Below are positions 1-6,054 of a stretch of DNA of 6,506 nucleotides, in pieces. The stretch lies in NCBI GenBank assembly GCA_025463105.1, contig JAOAPW010000338.1:1-6506 (forward strand). Direction: 5' to 3'. The notes beneath the pieces are model-generated. The model was not told where the DNA came from and searched no databases. It was given only the letters and a program-made list of their open reading frames with translations. The DNA comes from Candidatus Acidiferrum typicum (lineage in GTDB: Bacteria > Acidobacteriota > Terriglobia > Acidiferrales > UBA7541). A program made the translations under genes and the position numbers. How positions within the stretch are numbered: the stretch's first letter is position 1; every line of letters starts with the position of its first letter.

Positions 1-992
1 TCGATTCCTCGATCGTGGCCGCGGTAGCTGCAAAGTTCAGCGCCAAGCGCGTCGAGGAGAACGACCAGACTCAAGCTTGGTGGCCGCGTTTGCATTCTTT
101 CGCGATTGGCCTCGAAGGCGCTCCGGACCTAATCCCCGCCCGCTCGGTTGCCGACCATATCGGTTCGATTCATCACCAAATCCACTTCACCGTGCAGGAG
201 GGGCTCGACGCACTGTCCGACGTCATTTATCACATAGAATCTTTTGATATCACGACGATCCGCGCTTCGACGCCGATGTACCTGCTCATGCGCAAGATCC
301 GCGCCATGGGCATCAAGATGGTTCTTTCCGGCGAGGGTGCGGACGAAATATTTGGAGGCTATCTCTATTTTCACAAAGCTCCCAATGGGCGGGAATTGCA
401 CGAGGAAACGGTTCGTAAGATCGGAAAGCTTCACCTCTATGATTGCGCGCGCGCTAATAAATCATGCGCCGCCTGGGGAGTCGAGGCTCGGGTGCCTTTT
501 CTGGACCGGGAATTTTTGGATGTAGCCATGTCCCTGGACTCCGAGATCAAAGTTCCAAGAAACGCAATTTACTCCCGTCCGATCGAGAAATGGCCGCTGC
601 GCAAAGCCTTCGAGGGATATATTCCTGACAAGGTACTGTGGCGGCAGAAGGAACAGTTTTCAGATGGCGTCGGATATGGCTGGATCGACGCCTTGAAGGC
701 CACCGCGGAGCGCGAAATCACGGACGGGATGATGCGAGGCGCCGCCGAGCGTTTCCCGGTAAAGACTCCCGAGACGAAGGAAGCTTATCTCTATCGCCAA
801 ATCTTTGAGAGCCATTTCCCGTACGCAACCGCCATTAACTGTGTTCCCTGGGAACGCAGTGTCGCATGCAGCACCGAAATCGCGCTCAAGTGGGACGCGG
901 CGTTTCAATCCATGGTGGATCCTTCAGGACGAGCCGTGCTCGATGTGCATGATGAGGCTTACGAAAAACTTCCAGAAAGCTCCAACGTCTAG
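1..992 (+). CDS. asnB: Asparagine synthetase B, glutamine-hydrolysing, C-terminal part (cut by window start)
   Basis: This cytoplasmic enzyme makes asparagine from aspartate, ATP and glutamine-derived ammonia. The frame is open from base 3 and begins with Asp-Ser-Ser-Ile-Val, the second half of the SGGLDSS pyrophosphate loop of the synthetase domain. The N-terminal glutaminase domain (catalytic Cys2) and the real start are therefore outside the window. About 329 residues are visible. The conserved SGEGADEIFGGY motif lies at 327-362, followed by CARANKS and WGVEARVPFLDR. The tail holds WRQKEQFSDGVGY, KEAYLYRQIFE and DPSGRAV. These match the E. coli AsnB type (about 554 aa) closely as I recall it, apart from a slightly longer C-terminus. 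The stop lies 8 bp from the stop of the convergent deaminase gene. The GTG at base 15 codes for an internal valine and is not a start. Family assignment is very secure; only the N-terminal half is unseen. Confidence 0.96.
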   Translation, partial: DSSIVAAVAAKFSAKRVEENDQTQAWWPRLHSFAIGLEGAPDLIPARSVADHIGSIHHQIHFTVQEGLDALSDVIYHIESFDITTIRASTPMYLLMRKIRAMGIKMVLSGEGADEIFGGYLYFHKAPNGRELHEETVRKIGKLHLYDCARANKSCAAWGVEARVPFLDREFLDVAMSLDSEIKVPRNAIYSRPIEKWPLRKAFEGYIPDKVLWRQKEQFSDGVGYGWIDALKATAEREITDGMMRGAAERFPVKTPETKEAYLYRQIFESHFPYATAINCVPWERSVACSTEIALKWDAAFQSMVDPSGRAVLDVHDEAYEKLPESSNV

Positions 993-1000
993 ACTTGAAG

Positions 1001-2029
1001 CTAGCATGCGTTCGGAAGCAGGCGGTCGATCTCAGCGCTCCATTCGGCGATCCAAGCGCGCTTGGTCGCGTCATCGAGCCAGGAGGCGCGCAGCCCGTTC
1101 AGAGACATTTCTGCCAATTGCCGAGGGCTGCAGCCTATATTCCGGGCGACCAACAAATATTCGCTGTTGAGATCGGTGCGGAAGAGCGCAGGATCGTCTG
1201 TATTGATCACAATATTCAGCCCGGCCTTGAACATCCGATGGATCGCGTGGTCGGGTGAAGCGAGATCGCGAAACGTGGTTGTGAAAGTTGTCGTAGTTGG
1301 GCACACGGTAAAGAAAATGCCGCGCTTGCGGCATGTGTCGACTAGCGCGGGCTCATCAACCACATGGTAGCCATGATCGATACGGTCACAGCCAAGCAAA
1401 TCAAGGGAATCGCTGACATTGCCTGACGGGCCGTTCTCGCCGGCGTGAGCCGTCACGCGCAGCCCTGCGTTCTTCGCCCGCCGGTAAACTTCGGCATAAA
1501 GTCCGGGCGGAAAGCCAATTTCATTGTAATCAAGCCCCATTCCGATTACTTCCTCGCGGCGGTCCGACAGCACCAGATCAAGAAATTGAAGGCCGATTTC
1601 GGGACCCAGCTCCCGGTTCAGAGCCGGGATCAGGCGTGACTGGACACCAAGGTCGCGCTCGGCATCGCGCATTGCGGAGACAATGCCGTCAAGCATTGTG
1701 GAGTAAGCCACGCCATGAGGGAGATGTGCCTGCGGGCTGAAAAAGAATTCGACGTAGCGCGCGCCACTGGCTGCGCAGCGCGCCAGCATCTCATAAGTAA
1801 CACGATGGAAGTCATCCGTATCGACGATCGAGCGGCAGATGAGATCGTAAGCTTTGAGAAACGCGCCGAGATCCGCAAAGTCGAAGAGCTTTGACGCATC
1901 CTCGAAATTTTGCGTCGCCAGACCATGTTTCCTCGACAACGCGATGGCGGTCGTTGCGGCAACTGCTCCTTCGAGATGTAAGTGTAGTTCGGCTTTTGGC
2001 AGCGATCTAACAAACTTCTCGATATCCAC
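1001..2029 (-). CDS. add: Adenosine/adenine deaminase-family amidohydrolase
   Basis: A zinc-dependent TIM-barrel purine deaminase that should convert adenosine to inosine, or adenine to hypoxanthine, releasing ammonia. Numbered from the GTG at 2029 (342 aa), all expected residues are present: His16 and His18 (PKAELHLHLEG), His195 and Glu198 (TAHAGE), His219 (RIDHG), Asp278 and Asp279 (NTDDP). GLDYNEIGFPP (165-175) and RIDHG resemble the adenine deaminase branch, while NTDDPALFRTDLNSEY resembles classical adenosine deaminase. The CPTTTTF segment (243-249) fits neither consensus well, so the substrate is open. The frame extends upstream to an ATG at 2050 and a GTG at 2068, and an in-frame TAA lies just beyond. 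I chose 2029 because GGAGG precedes it by 11 nt and family proteins commonly begin a few residues before the LPKAELH motif; neither upstream start has a clear ribosome site. The gene is divergent from the oxygenase and convergent with asnB. Confidence 0.88.
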   Translation of the reverse strand: MDIEKFVRSLPKAELHLHLEGAVAATTAIALSRKHGLATQNFEDASKLFDFADLGAFLKAYDLICRSIVDTDDFHRVTYEMLARCAASGARYVEFFFSPQAHLPHGVAYSTMLDGIVSAMRDAERDLGVQSRLIPALNRELGPEIGLQFLDLVLSDRREEVIGMGLDYNEIGFPPGLYAEVYRRAKNAGLRVTAHAGENGPSGNVSDSLDLLGCDRIDHGYHVVDEPALVDTCRKRGIFFTVCPTTTTFTTTFRDLASPDHAIHRMFKAGLNIVINTDDPALFRTDLNSEYLLVARNIGCSPRQLAEMSLNGLRASWLDDATKRAWIAEWSAEIDRLLPNAC

Positions 2030-2040
2030 GGATGATCTTT

Positions 2041-2045
2041 CCTCC
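2041..2045 (-). promoter_or_regulatory. Ribosome binding site that decides the deaminase start
   Basis: On the minus strand GGAGG is followed by 11 nt and then GTG at 2029. The spacing is at the long end of normal. The competing starts at 2050 (ATG) and 2068 (GTG) have only AT-rich sequence with no purine-rich site in front, so this site favours the shorter protein. Confidence 0.5.
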
Positions 2046-2117
2046 GGCATGTATTTCAGAACGACCACGTATTAAATATAAAGTCGATATTGTATCTCAG
2101 GTTGCGCCAACGCGATC

Positions 2118-2146
2118 TTGCTCTCGATTGAGGCGCTAAGTATAAT
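2118..2146 (+). promoter_or_regulatory. Putative sigma70-type promoter of the oxygenase gene
   Basis: A perfect -10 hexamer TATAAT lies at 2141-2146. The hexamer TTGCTC (3 of 6 matches to TTGACA) lies at 2118-2123, giving exactly 17 bp of spacing. Transcription would begin near 2153 and give a leader of about 75 nt. On the opposite strand, TATACT (2144 to 2139) overlaps this -10, and TACAAT (2094 to 2089) lies nearer the deaminase, but neither has a good -35 partner. This is a pattern match only; the -35 is weak. Confidence 0.42.
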
Positions 2147-2217
2147 CCGTGTCCCATCGGCATGAAGTGGATTTCAGATTGGTTGCCGGCACTGTAATCG
2201 GACCTGCCTTGCATCTC

Positions 2218-2224
2218 GGAAGGA
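2218..2224 (+). promoter_or_regulatory. Ribosome binding site of the oxygenase
   Basis: GGAAGGA ends 3 nt before the ATG at 2228 and 6 nt before a second ATG at 2231. The second spacing is closer to optimal, so the protein may start Met-Thr-Ala-Leu-Pro rather than Met-Met-Thr. Confidence 0.6.
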
Positions 2225-2227
2225 TAC

Positions 2228-3193
2228 ATGATGACTGCGCTTCCGGTTATCGATGTTTCAGCTCTCGCGTCACCCCACTTATCCGCGCGAACTGCTGCGG
2301 CAGTCGGATTAGGCCAGGCCTGCCGCGAAATTGGCTTTTTCTATGCTGTCAATCATGGCATTCCTGAGGCGACACGCGAGGACATCTTCGCGGCCGCGCG
2401 AGCATTCTTTGCCTTGCCTGTCGCGGCAAAGGAGGAGTGTTCGATTAAGCGCTCGCGGCACAATCGCGGCTATGTCGCGCTTGAGGGCGAACGCCTCAAT
2501 GAAGGTTCCGCACGATCGGATTTCAAGGAGGCCTTCAATGTTGGGCTGGAGCTTGCCGCCGACAATCCCGAGGTGATAGCGGGTAAGCCGTTTCGGGGCG
2601 TCAATCTGTGGCCGGCGCTTCCCGGGTGGCGAGAGACCGTCCTCGCCTATTACGACGCATGCTGGGCGCTAGGCCGCCGAATCCACCACGGCTTTGCGCT
2701 CGACCTGGGTATCGCGGAAGATTTCTTCGAGGACAAGCTCGACGCACCGATGGCCACGTTGCGGATGCTGCACTACCCGCCGCAGCCTCAGAGCCAGGAT
2801 CGCGCTCCTGACAGCGGGGCCGGCACGCATACCGATTATGGAAACCTCACGATCCTCGCCACGGACGGGGTTGCGGGACTCCAAGTCCGCGCACGGAGCG
2901 GCGACTGGCTCGATGCACCGCACATTCCTGGCACATTCGTTTGCAATATCGGTGACTGTTTAATGCGCTGGACCAATGACGTTTACGTTTCAACTCCCCA
3001 CCGCGTTGCGATCCCGGTCCAGGACCGCTATTCGGTAGCGTTCTTTCTGGATCCCAATCCCGATGCCCGTGTCGAAGTGTTGCGGAGTTGCATTGGACCT
3101 GGTGCTTCGCCCAAGTATCAGCCTACGAGCGGCGCCGACTACCTGCGCGAGCGTCTGACCGCCACTTACGACCATCTGAAGGATCGTGCCTGA
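2228..3193 (+). CDS. Fe(II)/2-oxoglutarate-dependent oxygenase, isopenicillin N synthase-like family
   Basis: A cytoplasmic non-haem iron oxygenase of 321 aa, the usual length for this family. An N-terminal DIOX_N-like region starts with LPVIDVSAL (5-13) and contains CREIGFFYAVNHGIP (32-46). The C-terminal double-stranded beta-helix carries the iron ligands His201 and Asp203 (HTDYG) and His258 (STPHRV). Arg268-Tyr-Ser270 is the usual 2-oxoglutarate-binding RxS motif, which argues for a 2-oxoglutarate cosubstrate. Family members include plant hormone oxidases, isopenicillin N synthase and fungal thymine 7-hydroxylase, so the substrate cannot be read from motifs. There are no penicillin biosynthesis genes nearby. 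The neighbours are a purine deaminase and a pyrimidine degradation set, so action on a nucleobase or nucleoside is a reasonable inference only. The longest start is used; the second Met (2231) is better spaced from the ribosome site. No signal peptide or membrane segment is visible. Confidence 0.92.
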   Translation: MMTALPVIDVSALASPHLSARTAAAVGLGQACREIGFFYAVNHGIPEATREDIFAAARAFFALPVAAKEECSIKRSRHNRGYVALEGERLNEGSARSDFKEAFNVGLELAADNPEVIAGKPFRGVNLWPALPGWRETVLAYYDACWALGRRIHHGFALDLGIAEDFFEDKLDAPMATLRMLHYPPQPQSQDRAPDSGAGTHTDYGNLTILATDGVAGLQVRARSGDWLDAPHIPGTFVCNIGDCLMRWTNDVYVSTPHRVAIPVQDRYSVAFFLDPNPDARVEVLRSCIGPGASPKYQPTSGADYLRERLTATYDHLKDRA

Positions 3194-3195
3194 AA

Positions 3196-3212
3196 GTTTG
3201 GTGGCGCCGAAC
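3196..3212 (-). terminator. Weak hairpin between the convergent oxygenase and amidohydrolase genes
   Basis: A 6-bp stem (GTTTGG with CCGAAC, one G-T pair) around a 5-nt loop lies 2 nt after the oxygenase stop. On the minus strand, 44 nt past the amidohydrolase stop, the stem is followed by only three T residues. It could help end transcription from either side, but it is too weak to be called a confident intrinsic terminator. Confidence 0.25.
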
Positions 3213-3255
3213 ATCCTCAAGAGCAATGAACCCCGCGCAACGGCAAGACTTCCTC

Positions 3256-4494
3256 TTACTTCACCATCCAGTTAACTGTCTTGGACGCGAGCTTGTCGAG
3301 AGCTGTCACCGACATTTCCAGATGCTCTTGCCTGGTGTCTTCAATCTTGTTGTGACTGATGCCATTCAGCGATTGCACGAACATCATCGCGGTGGGAATG
3401 CCCGCGCGAGAAACTTCCGCAGCATCATGCAGCGGTCCTGAAGGCATGCGGTGGGTGCTTCCAGAGGTTTCGCGCACGGCTTGTTCGCACAAATCGAGGA
3501 GAGCTGGATGAAAAGGGACAGGTTCAATATTCCACAGGCGAGACCATTCGACAGTGCATTTTTCTTCGGCGGCAAATCGGCGGCTGGCTTCCTGGGCTTC
3601 GCGATACATCTGCGCAAGCACGCCCGCATTCAAATCTCGCTGATCGAGCGTAGCTTCGCATCGTCCGACAACCGCGGTGACAATTCCGGGAAACGTTTTT
3701 AGGCTGCCCATCGTGCATACGGCATCGGCGTGCTTTCCGGCGATCGCGCGAATCTCCAGCGCCAATTTTGCCGCCGCAGCCAAGGCATCGCGCCGCGCAT
3801 TCATGGGTGTTGAGCCGGAATGCGCCTCCTGTCCGTGAAAAGTGATGTTGTGGCGCTCGACTCCTTTCGTCCCCAGCACCACTCCCAGTGGCAGGCCCAG
3901 GCTTTCGAGTACGGGCCCCTGCTCAATATGCAATTCCAGATAGGCGCCCGCGTTTTTGCGTTCGCGCTCCGCCTCCGGGAAGCGGTCCATCTCCACACCA
4001 CAGCGCCGCAGCGCGTCTTCCATTTTCACGCCGTCGCGATCGGCGCGGCCGCGGTCGGTGGCAATGGAATGCGTTCCCGCAAATGCGGAGGAGCCCAGCA
4101 GGCTGCGGCCGAAGCGCGCTCCCTCTTCGTCGGCCCAGTCCACCAGGCGAATCGTCACGGGCGGCCGCCCGTGAAATTCGCTCGCGAATCGGCGTAGAAC
4201 TTCCAGGCCGGCGAGAACATTCAATGCCCCATCCAGCCAGCCCCCATTGGGAACTGAATCCAAGTGTCCGCCGATCAGCAAGGCCCTTTCCGAAGCTCCG
4301 GGCAGGGTCACCCAATTATTTCCGGCGGAATCGTAATGTTGTTCGACGGGAAGATCTGATGATTTCGAAGCAAACCACTCGCGCGCCTTCAGCCAGGTAT
4401 CGGTCCAGGCCACGCGCTGCGCGCCGTTCTCATCAGAGGTGAGCGCACGAAGCTCCTTAAGTTCCGCGATCGTTCGCGTTGGATTGAGGCTCAC
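3256..4494 (-). CDS. M20-family N-carbamoyl amidohydrolase (probable beta-ureidopropionase, PydC/HyuC/AllC-like)
   Basis: A dimeric metal-dependent hydrolase that in this context should cleave N-carbamoyl-beta-alanine to beta-alanine, CO2 and ammonia, the last step of reductive pyrimidine breakdown. The 412 aa are full length. Expected metal-site residues are His77 (GGHLDS), Asp88 (GGWLDG), Glu123-Glu124 (WADEEGARF), His189 (ELHIEQGP) and His381 (NGISHNKIED). Gln192, His225 (EAHSGSTPM) and Arg286 (LDQRDL) match substrate-contact positions of the family. Two segments deviate: the usual PNxxNxIPG reads PGIVTAVVG (269-277), placing Thr273 where a substrate-binding Asn is normal, and the usual SGAGHDA reads SGPLHDA. 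Allantoate amidohydrolase and L-carbamoylase share the fold, so specificity rests on the neighbours. The start is GTG, 14 bp after the hydA stop, with AGGTGA in front. Cotranscription with hydA is very likely. Confidence 0.9.
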   Translation of the reverse strand: MSLNPTRTIAELKELRALTSDENGAQRVAWTDTWLKAREWFASKSSDLPVEQHYDSAGNNWVTLPGASERALLIGGHLDSVPNGGWLDGALNVLAGLEVLRRFASEFHGRPPVTIRLVDWADEEGARFGRSLLGSSAFAGTHSIATDRGRADRDGVKMEDALRRCGVEMDRFPEAERERKNAGAYLELHIEQGPVLESLGLPLGVVLGTKGVERHNITFHGQEAHSGSTPMNARRDALAAAAKLALEIRAIAGKHADAVCTMGSLKTFPGIVTAVVGRCEATLDQRDLNAGVLAQMYREAQEASRRFAAEEKCTVEWSRLWNIEPVPFHPALLDLCEQAVRETSGSTHRMPSGPLHDAAEVSRAGIPTAMMFVQSLNGISHNKIEDTRQEHLEMSVTALDKLASKTVNWMVK

Positions 4495-4498
4495 ATTT

Positions 4499-4504
4499 TC
4501 ACCT
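4499..4504 (-). promoter_or_regulatory. Ribosome binding site of the M20 amidohydrolase, supporting its GTG start
   Basis: On the minus strand AGGTGA is followed by AAAT and the GTG at 4494. An ATG overlapping the GTG runs straight into TGA, so GTG is the usable start. The site sits entirely within the 14-bp gap after hydA. Confidence 0.6.
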
Positions 4505-4508
4505 AGAA

Positions 4509-5888
4509 TCAGAAGTGAGAGGGTTCGCGTTTCAAGAACCGGCCCCGCCCGCGTTCACCGATAAATTTTCCATCCCGCACTTGCACTTTTCCCCTTACCG
4601 TTACTACCGATGGCCGGCCTTCGATCTCCATGCCTTCAAACGCGTTGTAGTCATTGTTTACATGTTGCGATTTGGCGGAAATTACTCCGCGATATTCCGG
4701 ATCGAAGATCACCAGGTCCGCATCGCTGCCCACGGCGATAGTGCCCTTGCGCGGAAACAAGCCAAAGAGTTTTGCCGCACGAGTGCTGGCGGCGTCAACA
4801 AATCGATCCAGGTCCAATTGACCCCGCTTTACGCCGAAGGTGTACAAAAGATTGACGCGATCCTCGATGCCGGGAATACCGTTGGGTATATTCGCGAATG
4901 AATCTTTGCCCAGCAATTTCTGTTCGGTATCGAATGGGCAGTGATCGGTGCCTACGGTATCGATCGCGCCAGTTGCCAATCCATTCCAGAGCACGGCTTG
5001 ATTTTTTTTGGCGCGCAGCGGCGGAGACATCACATGCTTCATTCCCTCCACGCCGGGCCTTTCCGCGAAAGTTTTATCTAATAGCAAATGGGGCAGAACG
5101 GATTCCACGTGAATTCGCACGCCACGCGATTTTGCCGCCAGCGCCGCATGCAGCGCCTTTTCGCACGAGAGGTGCACAACGTAACCCGCAGCGCCAGTAT
5201 TTTCCAGGAACGTTGCAAAACGTCCTGTGCCTTCGGCCTCCACCGATTCCGGGCGGCTGGGCTCGTGCCATTCAGGACCCGTTTTTCCTTCGGCCAGAAG
5301 TTTCTGCTGTAACCGTGCGACCAGTTCCGCGTCCTCGCAGTGCGCGGTGACAATCACGCCGAGGCGTTTAGCCAGTTCCAGCGTCTGATACATTTCGCCG
5401 TCATCCACACCGAAGAAATTCTTGTAGGCAAGAAATATCTTGAAGGATGCCGTGCCGTCCGCGACGATTTGTCGCAACTGCGCTTCGGTTTCCTCCACAA
5501 ATTTAGTCACTGACATATGGAATGCGTAATCGCAAGCGCTGTGGCCCTCAGCCTTGGCTTTCCATAGCTCGTATCCCGCGAGCGCATCGTCTTTGCGGCT
5601 AGGGCAGCACATCTCAATATAAGTTGTCGTTCCGCCGATCAGCGCTGCAATACTTGCGGTTTCATGCGTGTCCTTGGCAAAGGTAGACATAAACGGAAGA
5701 TAAATGTGTACATGGGGATCGATGAAGCCGGGGAACACCAGCTTGCCGGTGGCATCGATGACTTCAACTCCAGCGGACGCTTCCAGATTCTTGCCAATCC
5801 GCGTTACCGTTTCGTTTTCGACAAAAATATCCGCTCGCGCGCGCGAGCCTACCGTTACGATTTCGCCATTGCGGATTAACAGGGCCAT
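4509..5888 (-). CDS. hydA: Dihydropyrimidinase / D-hydantoinase
   Basis: A cyclic amidohydrolase that opens dihydrouracil or dihydrothymine to the N-carbamoyl-beta-amino acid, the second step of reductive pyrimidine degradation. Length is 459 aa, normal for the family. The bimetal site is complete: His59 and His61 (GFIDPHVHI), Lys156 as the carboxylated lysine (FKIFLAYKN), His183 (VTAHCED), His239 (VVHLSCEKAL) and Asp315 (VGTDHCPFD). The first 55 residues and a C-terminal stretch around AVGSDADLVIFDP form the usual small beta-sandwich domain. The start is supported by AGGAG six nt before the ATG. The gene lies 166 bp downstream of preA and 14 bp upstream of the M20 hydrolase, which favours physiological dihydropyrimidine hydrolysis over a pure hydantoin role. 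Allantoinase is less likely because of the DHP-type Lys and Asp motifs and the preA neighbour. No obvious defect is seen. Confidence 0.95.
   Translation of the reverse strand: MALLIRNGEIVTVGSRARADIFVENETVTRIGKNLEASAGVEVIDATGKLVFPGFIDPHVHIYLPFMSTFAKDTHETASIAALIGGTTTYIEMCCPSRKDDALAGYELWKAKAEGHSACDYAFHMSVTKFVEETEAQLRQIVADGTASFKIFLAYKNFFGVDDGEMYQTLELAKRLGVIVTAHCEDAELVARLQQKLLAEGKTGPEWHEPSRPESVEAEGTGRFATFLENTGAAGYVVHLSCEKALHAALAAKSRGVRIHVESVLPHLLLDKTFAERPGVEGMKHVMSPPLRAKKNQAVLWNGLATGAIDTVGTDHCPFDTEQKLLGKDSFANIPNGIPGIEDRVNLLYTFGVKRGQLDLDRFVDAASTRAAKLFGLFPRKGTIAVGSDADLVIFDPEYRGVISAKSQHVNNDYNAFEGMEIEGRPSVVTVRGKVQVRDGKFIGERGRGRFLKREPSHF
5833..5848. repeat. Perfect 16-bp palindrome with a (CG)5 core inside hydA
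   Basis: GCTCGCGC followed by its exact reverse complement lies 41-56 nt into the hydA coding sequence, over the codons for Ser-Arg-Ala-Arg-Ala. The alternating core spans 5836-5845. It is probably a chance product of GC-rich codons, but it could form a hairpin in the mRNA close to the start. Confidence 0.6.
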
Positions 5889-5894
5889 CGATTG

Positions 5895-5899
5895 CTCCT
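5895..5899 (-). promoter_or_regulatory. Ribosome binding site of hydA
   Basis: AGGAG on the minus strand is separated by 6 nt (CAATCG) from the ATG at 5888. This is near-ideal spacing and fixes the start of dihydropyrimidinase. Confidence 0.75.
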
Positions 5900-5943
5900 G
5901 GTACCTTCCGTAAGTTTCACCATTGCTCTAGAAGCATCTCAGA

Positions 5944-6011
5944 AGGGGCCTTGTGGGTCGCGGCTTCAGCCGCGACATGAAATCATCGAGAAAGACCGGG
6001 CTTTAGCCCCT
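5944..6011. repeat. REP/BIME-like pair of palindromes between preA and hydA
   Basis: The 166-bp gap between preA and hydA is mostly this element. A perfect inverted repeat lies at 5957-5976 (GTCGCGGC, loop TTCA, GCCGCGAC). A second lies at 5998-6009 (GGGCT, TT, AGCCC). The outer ends AGGGGC (5944-5949) and GCCCCT (6006-6011) are also complementary, so the right arm can pair either locally or with the left end. Paired palindromes with CGCGGCTgAAGCCGCG and GGGGCTaAAGCCC cores recall repeats scattered through Acidobacteriota genomes; this is from memory and not searched. In the preA-to-hydA transcript it would form stable hairpins, which could protect or attenuate the message. No long T run follows on either strand, so it is not a standard terminator. 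Confidence 0.65.
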
Positions 6012-6054
6012 GAAGTGCGTATCTCTCCATCGATTGAGATTTATGAGACAAGAT

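Noticed and set aside
15..992. A short asparagine synthetase starting at the GTG at 15
   Set aside because: Codons 3-14 encode Asp-Ser-Ser-Ile, part of the conserved pyrophosphate loop, so the gene extends beyond the left edge and is not truncated.
995..1639. Plus-strand open frames downstream of asnB
   Set aside because: They are the complement of the deaminase gene; the deaminase frame carries all catalytic motifs.
2228..3193. A beta-lactam biosynthesis gene
   Set aside because: Isopenicillin N synthase lacks a 2-oxoglutarate requirement and sits with other penicillin genes; none are present and the neighbours concern nucleobases, so only the family name applies.
3923..4315. Minus-strand open frame of 130 codons
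   Set aside because: It is an alternative frame inside the M20 hydrolase gene with low-complexity Arg/Gly/Ala-rich translation and no start signal.
3820..4442. Overlapping plus-strand open frames of 125 and 184 codons
   Set aside because: They lie antisense to the M20 hydrolase, which has full motifs across this region. The translations are Arg/Ala/Ser/Pro-rich without any family motif, as expected from the opposite strand of GC-rich coding DNA.
4515..5350. Plus-strand open frames of 128 and 150 codons
   Set aside because: Both are antisense to the intact dihydropyrimidinase gene and show no recognisable domain.
5944..6011. Intrinsic terminator or CRISPR repeat
   Set aside because: No T run follows either hairpin, and the two palindromes differ from each other and are not evenly spaced copies, so neither a standard terminator nor an array fits.
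6021..6040. Short inverted repeat ATCTC...GAGAT just downstream of preA
   Set aside because: Only five paired bases with a ten-base loop; expected by chance and too weak to call.
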